Source: JAXHUH01 sp034211175 (GTDB lineage Bacteria > Actinomycetota > Acidimicrobiia > Acidimicrobiales > CAIXPF01). Taken from it: a stretch of DNA of 11,448 bases. The notes beneath the pieces are model-generated. The model was given only the letters and a program-made list of their open reading frames with translations, did no database searches and was not told where the DNA came from. Positions within the stretch are counted from its first letter, which is position 1. Every line of letters begins with the position of its first letter. A program made the translations under genes and the position numbers. Below, piece after piece: positions 6,480 through 11,448 of the stretch. The stretch is from positions 1 through 11,448 of the forward strand of contig JAXHUH010000336.1 of assembly GCA_034211175.1 (NCBI GenBank). Reading direction: 5' to 3'.

Positions 6480-8258
6480 ATGCCAACCGCCGACGGTGCC
6501 ATCCGGGTCGCCAACTGCAGCGGGTTCTACGGCGACCGGGTCGCCGCGGCGCGCGAGCAGGTCGAGGGCGGCCCGATCGACTACCTGACCGGCGACTGGC
6601 TGGCCGAGCTGACGATGCTCATCCTCAGCCGCAACCGGGCGAAGGCGCCGGCGACCGGTTTCGCCAAGACGTTCCTCACCCAGATGGAGCAGGTGATGGG
6701 CACCTGCCTCGATCGGGGCATCAAGGTCGTCTCGAACGCCGGCGGGCTCAACCCGGCGGGCTGCGCCGACGCGGTCGCCGACGTGGCGGGCCGGCTCGGG
6801 CTGTCGCCCACCATCGCCTACGTCGAGGGCGACGACCTGATGGACCGCCTCGACGAGCTCGCCGCGGCCGGGATCGACCTCACCAACATGGACACGGGCG
6901 AACGCCTCGCCGACCGGGGCGTCGACGTCCTGACCGCAAACGCCTACCTCGGCGTGTGGGGCATCGTCGAGGCGCTCGGCCGGGGCGCGGACATCGTCAT
7001 CACCGGGCGCACGACCGACGCCGCGGTCGCCGCGGCACCCGCCGCCCACCACTTCGGCTGGAAGCGCGACGACTGGGACCGCCTGGCCGGTGCGATCGTC
7101 GCCGGCCACGTGATCGAGTGCGGCGCCCAGGCGACCGGCGGCAACTACTCGTTCTTCGGCGAGGTCCCCGGCATCGAGTACGTCGGCTTCCCCATCGCCG
7201 AGCTGTTCGACGACGGCAGCTGCGTCATCACCAAGCACGAGGGCACCGGCGGGCAGGTCTCACTCGGTACGGTCACCTCCCAGCTGCTCTACGAGGTCGG
7301 CCCGCCCGCGTACGCCAACCCCGACGTGGTCGCCCGGTTCGACACGATCCGCCTCGAACAGGTCGGCCCCGACCGGGTGCGGATCAGCGAGACCCGGGGC
7401 GAGCCGGCGCCGCCGACGCTCAAGGTGTGCATCAACTACCAGGCCGGCTACCGCAACGGGTACACGTTCGCCCTCACCGGCCTCGACGTGCCGGAGAAGG
7501 CGGCGCTGGTCGAGCGGCAGCTGTTCGCCCCGTTCCCCGGTGGCCGCGACCACTTCGAGGAGACCGAGGTCCAGCTCCTGCGGACCGACAAGGACGACCC
7601 GGCCACCAACGAGGAGGCGGTGGCGCTGCTGAAGATCACGGTGAAGGACCGCGACCCGGAGAAGATCGGTCGCCGGTTCGCCAACGCCGCGGTCGAGATC
7701 GGCCTGGCCAGCATCCCCGGCTTCTTCGGGGTGAGCGGCGCCCCCGGCCCGGCCCAGCCGTTCGGCGCCTACTGGCCGGCACTCGTGCCGGCCGAACTCG
7801 TGCCCCAACACGTCGTGGTGCGCGATGGCGAGCGGACCGTGGTCGACAACACCTCGGGTGATCTTCCCGGCGCGGCGATCGATCCGTTGGAGATCCCCCT
7901 CCCGGCCCCGCCCACCGGTGAGACCCGTCGGGCGCCGCTCGGGCTCGTCGTCGGGGCGCGCTCGGGCGACAAGGGCGGCAACGCCAACGTCGGGCTGTTC
8001 TGTCGCTCGGCGGAGGCGTTCGCGTGGCTCGACTCGTACCTGACGGTGGAGCGGTTCCGAGAGCTGTTCGGTGACCTCGCCCACCTCGACGTCGACCGCT
8101 ACCGGCTGGCCAACATCTGGTCGCTCAACTTCGTCGTCCACGGGATCCTCGACGAGGGCGTCGCCGCGTCGAACCGCCAGGACGCCCAGGCCAAGGGCCT
8201 CGGCGAGTACCTCCGCGCCCGCCACGTCGACCTCCCCGTCTCGCTCCTCTCCAACTAG
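6480..8258 (+). CDS. atuA: AtuA-family protein (acyclic terpene utilization, DUF1446)
   Basis: The 592-residue protein has the two parts typical of AtuA. The N-terminal DUF1446 region (about 8-450) shows IRVANCSGFYGDR at the start, KVVSNAGGLNP, NAYLGVWGIVEAL near 154 followed by GADIVITGRTTDAA, and GHVIECGAQATGGNYSFF near 210. The C-terminal domain (about 485-590) opens with VGARSGDKGGNANVG, the signature of the small AtuA-like fold. In Pseudomonas, AtuA is needed for growth on citronellol and geraniol, but its biochemical reaction is not established. ATG 6480 was chosen because GAGGGGG ends a few bases before it (6469-6475) and the family homology begins here; the open frame back to 6315 runs through the repeats. 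The stop codon TAG is part of the CTAG target duplicated by the following IS. Confidence 0.9.
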   Translation: MPTADGAIRVANCSGFYGDRVAAAREQVEGGPIDYLTGDWLAELTMLILSRNRAKAPATGFAKTFLTQMEQVMGTCLDRGIKVVSNAGGLNPAGCADAVADVAGRLGLSPTIAYVEGDDLMDRLDELAAAGIDLTNMDTGERLADRGVDVLTANAYLGVWGIVEALGRGADIVITGRTTDAAVAAAPAAHHFGWKRDDWDRLAGAIVAGHVIECGAQATGGNYSFFGEVPGIEYVGFPIAELFDDGSCVITKHEGTGGQVSLGTVTSQLLYEVGPPAYANPDVVARFDTIRLEQVGPDRVRISETRGEPAPPTLKVCINYQAGYRNGYTFALTGLDVPEKAALVERQLFAPFPGGRDHFEETEVQLLRTDKDDPATNEEAVALLKITVKDRDPEKIGRRFANAAVEIGLASIPGFFGVSGAPGPAQPFGAYWPALVPAELVPQHVVVRDGERTVVDNTSGDLPGAAIDPLEIPLPAPPTGETRRAPLGLVVGARSGDKGGNANVGLFCRSAEAFAWLDSYLTVERFRELFGDLAHLDVDRYRLANIWSLNFVVHGILDEGVAASNRQDAQAKGLGEYLRARHVDLPVSLLSN

Positions 8259-8380
8259 CTACTTGCCCCTGAAGAAGTCGGTGGCTGCTGCCGGTAGCGG
8301 GGCGGGCATGGTTGATCGTAGTCCTTCCGCCGGGGCGCGTTGAACTGACGTGAATCGATGAAGCTGGCGTTGCTGGATGG

Positions 8381-9797
8381 TCAGTTGGCGAGTGCGGCGA
8401 TCTTGCTGGCGTTGTGGCAGTGCACACCCCAACCGCACCAGATGCGGGCGCCGGTCAGCCCACGGATTCGTGCCCGGTCGAACCCATGTTGTCGTTTCAA
8501 TGTGGCGATCCGGCCTTCTGACCCGGTCCGCCATTTCACGAGCTCGGTGAACTCCGCGGTGGTCTCGACCAGCCGGCGTTCTTCGCTGATCTTGCCTTTC
8601 CGTAAGATCGCAACCAGGCTGACGCCCAGCTCTTCGAACTCTACGTCGACCGAGGACTGGCCATACCCGCGATCGGCAGTGAACGCTCGGGGTGTCTGGC
8701 CGGTCGCTTCGATCGTTCTCGCGACGGCTGACGCGAGACGGGGTGCGTCTGGGGGCATCGCTGCTTCGAGTTCGAAGTCGACAATGACTCCGTCGCGAGT
8801 GTCGGTGACCTGCGCGGCGTAGCCGAACCGGGTCGGTGTCGTCAGGCTTCCTTTGCGGATCGGGCGGGCGTCGCCGTCGTCGAGCGACACTCGCCGCGTC
8901 TTGGCTGGCGGGGTCTGCCCGTCGAGGCGGCAGCGGGCCTGAGGATGATCTGGCCGACCGCGTCGAGGAGGTGCTCGAGATCGGCCAACATCTTCCGGAG
9001 CCGCCGTACCGGCCGACCCGCCATCCGTTTCGCGTTCACGAGGACACGCGTTTGGTCTGTTCAACGACGGTGTCGGCCACCTCGGTCAGCTCGGCGTTGA
9101 TGGCCAACCCCTCAGCCCTGGCGTCCTCGGTCCGGCGCCGCAGCCTCGAGCCGATCCGGTGCGCCGCCTGGCGCGCGGCGGACTGGTTGTCGAAGGGGAT
9201 GCGGGGCTCGATGTTGGCGTCGTGGAGCCGGGCGACGAGCCGGCCGATGCGGCTGATCTCGCGACACAACAAGCCCGAGTCGGTCGGGTACTTGATATCG
9301 GCAGGTACGACGGTGGTGTCGGCGCGTAGCCAGCCGATATCGACCACCGCGGCATCGACGGCTCGGGCCAACAGTTCAGCATTGAGCGCTTCGATCAACT
9401 TCACGCCGCATCAGGTTGTGATCTTCATCAGCGTCGACGGATGCGGTGCACGCTCTCCGAGCGGGATGCGACAGAACCGTGTCCAGCTCAACGAGTCCGA
9501 CACCTCCGCACACAGCGTCTCGTACCCGAGCCGGTACCGGTACTTCAAGAACATCAGGCCAAGGTAGGTCTCGACCGGGATCGACGGGCGACCGACCTCG
9601 GGGTCGAACCAACGCCGGAACGGTTCAAAGAACCGTGGATCGTCCAACAGGCTATCCACCGCAACCAGCTCCGCCGCCATGACCAGCGCTTCGGGCGACA
9701 GCAACGCTTCCCACGGCGTCGGCCGAGCACAAACATTAGGCAACACGGGATGATGGCTCCGATCCTCAGGTCTCAACTCAGGTCTCGGAGCCATCAT
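8381..9797 (-). pseudogene. Broken DDE transposase of the IS element
   Basis: Pieced together across three frames this makes about 470 codons, the expected full length. Piece one (9797-9411) has RRWFDPEVGRPSIPVETYL and FLKYRYRLGYETLC and ends in ITT followed by TGA (9411-9413), where relatives have Arg-Cys-Gly; the same frame resumes at once with CGVKLIEALNAELL. Piece two ends at 9036 after a 2-base gain, probably a doubled AC at 9044-9047. Piece three (to about 8945) loses one base before the last frame, which runs to 8381. The acidic triad is still visible: Asp in RADTTVV (9318-9320), Asp in TADRGYG (8672-8674), Glu in WRTGSEGRI (8516-8518). ATG 9797 or GTG 9746 may be the original start. 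Three independent lesions argue against programmed recoding. Confidence 0.88.
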
Positions 9798-9800
9798 CCC
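9747..9800 (-). promoter_or_regulatory. 16-bp inverted repeat over the transposase start
   Basis: GGGATGATGGCTCCGA (9747-9762) and its exact complement (9785-9800) enclose a 22-base loop containing CTCAGGTCTC from 9765, a sequence repeated at 9777-9786 across the loop edge. The 5' arm on the minus strand includes the tandem ATGs at 9797 and 9794, so a transcript entering from outside would hide this start. Such start-masking hairpins are known to limit transposase synthesis in several IS elements; here the role is inferred. Confidence 0.55.
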
Positions 9801-10031
9801 TCGTAGCGACCGCGAGGACCCCCGACCAGGTATCTCAGGGGCAAGTAGCTAGCCAAATCGGGCCAACTACAGCCTGGACACGCGCCGAGTTGCGCGCCGA
9901 CCGGCCACGACCAATTACGAACTGGACGTGACCGGCCAGACGAGCCCGCAACCTCTATCAAGGACGTGCGGTCGGGTCGCTTACATCAACGCGGGGTGTC
10001 CGAGATATGCTCGACTCAAGACAGGCTTCCC

Positions 10032-10047
10032 TGGGTGAAGTCACCCA
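10032..10047 (-). terminator. Hairpin over the stop codon of the secreted-protein gene
   Basis: TGGGTG (10032-10037) pairs with CACCCA (10042-10047) around a loop of AAGT, with part of the stop codon (10041-10043) in the stem. No T run follows on the minus strand. It is a weak terminator candidate at the correct place. Confidence 0.4.
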
Positions 10048-10565
10048 AAGTAGTACAGAATACGCTGAGTCGTTCTACACAGATGCCCTGTGTGGCCATC
10101 ATCATCCGAGTCCCACACCCTGAAGGACAGCTCTACGTATCCGGCTCCATTCTCGCTGATGTGATAGGCCCCGAAATAGTTGAACGTTTCCCAAGTGAAG
10201 GGCTCGATTGGCCTTGAATGCCCGTGACCCTGCAGCGATAGTGTCACTTCTCGGTCGCCACTGCCGTTGTAGACTTCAATGAGCGGTGTGAGCGTACCCC
10301 CCGTGGTCGTTGTATTGGACCACACGACTCGATAACGGATCATGTGGACGTCCTGACAATCCCACGGCGACTCCAAAGTCGTTCTCACCCACGTGTTAGT
10401 CACGAAAGACGACATTCCAGCAGGCACCGATTTGGTGACGTACGTCGTCTGCGCTCCAGCAACCGGGGCCGCGAGAAGTAGGACTGCCGACATCACCGAG
10501 ATGAACATCGCGGCCAGATGACCAAGTCGCTGGCGCGTCATCGATACATGATGGAGTTGTGCCAT
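10041..10565 (-). CDS. Predicted secreted protein of unknown function
   Basis: The 174-residue protein starts with a basic stretch and a hydrophobic core (about 16-36), followed by PVAGA and Gln39; signal peptidase cleavage after Ala38 gives a mature protein of about 136 residues. The mature part is rich in Thr, aromatic residues and short beta-type segments (IRYRVVWSN, TLTPLIEVYNGSG, REVTLSLQG, YVELSFRVWDSDDDGHTG) and has two cysteines, Cys70 and Cys163, which could form a disulfide. This suggests a small extracellular beta-sandwich; I recognise no family. ATG 10563-10565 is preceded by GAAGGG at 10 bases; the open frame runs back to 10649 but that part overlaps the promoter. GC and codon choice are clearly lower than in genes to the left, and it is flanked by IS elements, so recent acquisition is likely. 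Confidence 0.75.
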   Translation of the reverse strand: MAQLHHVSMTRQRLGHLAAMFISVMSAVLLLAAPVAGAQTTYVTKSVPAGMSSFVTNTWVRTTLESPWDCQDVHMIRYRVVWSNTTTTGGTLTPLIEVYNGSGDREVTLSLQGHGHSRPIEPFTWETFNYFGAYHISENGAGYVELSFRVWDSDDDGHTGHLCRTTQRILYYFG

Positions 10566-10604
10566 AGTACTCAATCCCTTCAACACTTGCAGGCACTCAT
10601 TTTG

Positions 10605-10633
10605 AAAGTAACACGCTCTTCCCATACCGTCAA
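10605..10633 (-). promoter_or_regulatory. Sigma-70-type promoter of the secreted-protein gene
   Basis: On the minus strand TTGACG (10628-10633) is followed after exactly 17 bases by TACTTT (10605-10610). Transcription would start near 10598, giving a leader of about 33 bases to ATG 10565 with a GAAGGG ribosome binding site. It is the best-formed -35/-10 pair in the window. Confidence 0.65.
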
Positions 10634-10658
10634 GTTGGCAGAACGGCAACTCTTCCTT

Positions 10659-10690
10659 AAGGTCACAAGGTCATGAAGGTCATAAGGTCT
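10659..10690 (-). promoter_or_regulatory. Four tandem TGACCTT-type boxes upstream of the secreted-protein promoter
   Basis: AAGGTC (plus strand) starts at 10659, 10667, 10676 and 10684; the first three extend to AAGGTCA and the last to AAGGTCT. Spacing is 8 to 9 bp. Read on the minus strand they form a TGACCTT array from about -61 to -92 relative to the predicted start, a typical place for an activator. No matching regulator is visible in the window. Confidence 0.55.
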
Positions 10691-10714
10691 GACCGACCGT
10701 ACCCTAGAGTCGAG

Positions 10715-10748
10715 GGCTCCTCGAGGTTGACGGCTCTTCGAGGTTGAC
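10715..10748 (+). repeat. Tandem 17-bp repeat at the left end of the ISL3-type element
   Basis: GGCTCCTCGAGGTTGAC (10715-10731) is followed directly by GGCTCTTCGAGGTTGAC (10732-10748), 16 of 17 identical. It probably represents a duplicated terminal repeat or the scar of a second end. Confidence 0.75.
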
Positions 10749-10774
10749 GCGGGTGTAGGTCCCTGAGCGCGGGT

Positions 10775-10830
10775 CCGGGGTCTGTCCATGCTGGTTGTCG
10801 CTGAACGACCAGTTGAAGGACAGACCCCGG
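10775..10830 (+). promoter_or_regulatory. Long hairpin covering the ISL3 transposase ribosome binding site
   Basis: CCGGGGTCTGTCC (10775-10787) and GGACAGACCCCGG (10818-10830) are perfectly complementary over 13 bp. The 30-base loop holds an inner 7-bp stem (10791-10797/10806-10812, one G-T pair). The 3' arm contains part of the GAAGGA ribosome binding site and the first base of the GTG start, so folding should block initiation. Confidence 0.6.
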
Positions 10831-11448
10831 TGAGTGAAGAGCTTATGGCCCCCGGCGGGGCCGATGAGGTGATGCGCGCCCTGTCGGGCTTGGCCGAGTA
10901 CACGGTGATGGCGGCGTCGAGCGGCCCTGATGGGCTGGTGATCGACGTGATCGCCTCCCGGCGGGAGGCGCCGTGCCCGGTGTGTGGGGTGTTCTGGGGG
11001 CGGGTGAAGTCCTATCGGGCCTCGATCGCGACCCACGCGCCTGCGCAGGGCCGGTCGTGCCGGTTGCGGGTGGTCAAGCGGGCGTTCTACTGCGACACGC
11101 CGGGCTGTGAGCGCAAGACGTTCACCCAGTCGACCGACGAGGTCCCCGCCACGGCGAGGGTCTCGAGCCGCTGTCGTGCGGTGATGGGTCGGGCCGGTCG
11201 GGATCGTTCCACGGCGTCGGTCGCGTCGGAGTTCGGCGTGTCGTGGCCCACCGCGTGGCGGGCGATCAGCGCCGCAGCCCACGCGGCGATCGCTCAACGG
11301 CCACCGAACCGGGCGCCGCGGCGCCTGGGGTTGGACGAGACCCGCTTCTGGTGGCGTCGGCCGTGGCTGACCGGCCTGGTCGATCTCGACACGGGCGAGG
11401 TCATCGACATCGTCGAGGGCCGCAGCGCCGCCGCGGTCGAGGCGTGGG
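10830..11448 (+). CDS. ISL3-family transposase, N-terminal part
   Basis: The frame is open from GTG 10830 to the window edge, 206 codons. Residues 49-93 hold a zinc-ribbon-like Cys set (CPVC at 49-52, then C88 and C93), as in the N-terminal domain of ISL3 transposases. Residues 122-150 form a helix-turn-helix (DRSTASVASEFGVSWPTAWRAI). RRLGLDETRFW follows, with Asp169 the likely first catalytic acid of the DDE domain, then LTGLVDLDTGEVIDIVEGRS, a typical second strand pair. GAAGGA (10815-10820) lies 9 bases before the GTG. ATG 10788 is an in-frame alternative without a ribosome binding site. No stop or frameshift is seen, so the visible part appears intact. Confidence 0.88.
   Translation, partial: MSEELMAPGGADEVMRALSGLAEYTVMAASSGPDGLVIDVIASRREAPCPVCGVFWGRVKSYRASIATHAPAQGRSCRLRVVKRAFYCDTPGCERKTFTQSTDEVPATARVSSRCRAVMGRAGRDRSTASVASEFGVSWPTAWRAISAAAHAAIAQRPPNRAPRRLGLDETRFWWRRPWLTGLVDLDTGEVIDIVEGRSAAAVEAW

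Larger units (their letters stand above)
8259..9848 (-). mobile_element. Inactive IS element (ISNCY/IS5-like) with CTAG target duplication
   Basis: CTAGCTACTTGCCCCTGA at 8255-8272 is exactly inverted at 9835-9852. The outer CTAG (8255-8258 and 9849-9852) is best read as a 4-bp target duplication, leaving a 1,590-bp element with 14-bp perfect terminal repeats. CTAG is palindromic, so the exact edge is ambiguous by up to 4 bp. It carries one broken DDE transposase gene on the minus strand. CTAG also fits the YTAR target rule I recall for IS5-group elements, while the protein resembles what databases often label ISNCY; I do not settle the family. Confidence 0.9.
10715..11448 (+). mobile_element. 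Left part of an ISL3-family insertion sequence (runs off the window)
   Basis: GC jumps back up here and an ISL3-type transposase follows. GGCTCTTCGAGG at 10732 resembles the GGCTCTTC start I recall for terminal repeats of ISL3-family elements in Corynebacterium. A near copy, GGCTCCTCGAGG, starts 17 bp earlier at 10715, so the left edge is either 10715 or 10732. The right end and the 8-bp target duplication usual for the family are outside the window. Confidence 0.7.

Noticed and set aside
5576..7861. A 761-codon plus-strand frame crossing the alpha subunit, the repeats and atuA
   Set aside because: It overlaps two certain genes in another frame and translates to Arg/Gly/Pro-rich sequence.
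8941..9050. Programmed frameshifting in the transposase
   Set aside because: Two opposite-type shifts plus an in-frame stop and no slippery sequence fit decay better.
9863..9935. Weak direct repeat (CCAACTAC...CTGGAC and CCAATTAC...CTGGAC) and possible gene remnant after the IS
   Set aside because: Only about 16 of 25 positions agree and no start, ribosome binding site or family similarity is visible.
9966..10217. An 83-codon plus-strand frame
   Set aside because: It is antisense to the secreted-protein gene, which has a signal peptide, promoter and ribosome binding site.
8259..11448. Composite transposon carrying the secreted-protein gene
   Set aside because: The two flanking IS elements have unrelated transposases and ends, and the first has its own target duplication, so they do not form one unit.

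Overview
The window is high-GC DNA (roughly 70 percent by eye across the first 8.2 kb) with GTG starts, G-rich ribosome binding sites and TANNNT-type -10 boxes. This suggests an actinobacterium, possibly an Acidimicrobiia-like lineage; the lineage is an inference without a database search. The right-hand 3 kb is different: a broken insertion sequence, a short stretch with clearly lower GC that encodes a secreted protein, and the start of a second insertion sequence.

Layout. 1-155 is the 3' end of an unidentified gene with an acidic tail, followed by a strong terminator. 256-616 holds no gene but has three copies of a 15-bp repeat and several hairpins. 617-1732 (minus) encodes an unusual protein with a TIR-like N-terminal domain, one membrane segment, a Thr-rich stalk and a peptidoglycan-binding OmpA-like C-terminal domain. 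Divergent from it, 1966-2340 encodes a small MerR-like helix-turn-helix protein. 2486-8258 is a run of three plus-strand catabolic genes: a carboxyltransferase (beta) subunit, a biotin carboxylase/biotin carrier (alpha) subunit, and an AtuA-family protein. The first two are spaced like an operon. AtuA lies behind a 321-bp gap with two near-identical 55-bp palindrome-containing repeats and its own candidate promoter.

How the genes fit together. An acyl-CoA carboxylase of the methylcrotonyl/geranyl-CoA type next to AtuA recalls the Pseudomonas acyclic-terpene (citronellol/geraniol) pathway, in which geranyl-CoA carboxylase (AtuC/AtuF) works alongside AtuA. The natural substrate cannot be read from the sequence.

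Mobile end. A 1,590-bp IS (8259-9848) with perfect terminal inverted repeats and a CTAG duplication sits exactly on the atuA stop codon and leaves the protein intact. Its transposase is dead, with one nonsense codon and two frameshifts. Next, 10041-10565 (minus) encodes a predicted secreted protein with a good -35/-10 promoter and four tandem TGACCTT-type boxes upstream. From about 10715 an ISL3-type element begins and runs off the right edge. In both IS elements a long inverted repeat overlaps the transposase start.
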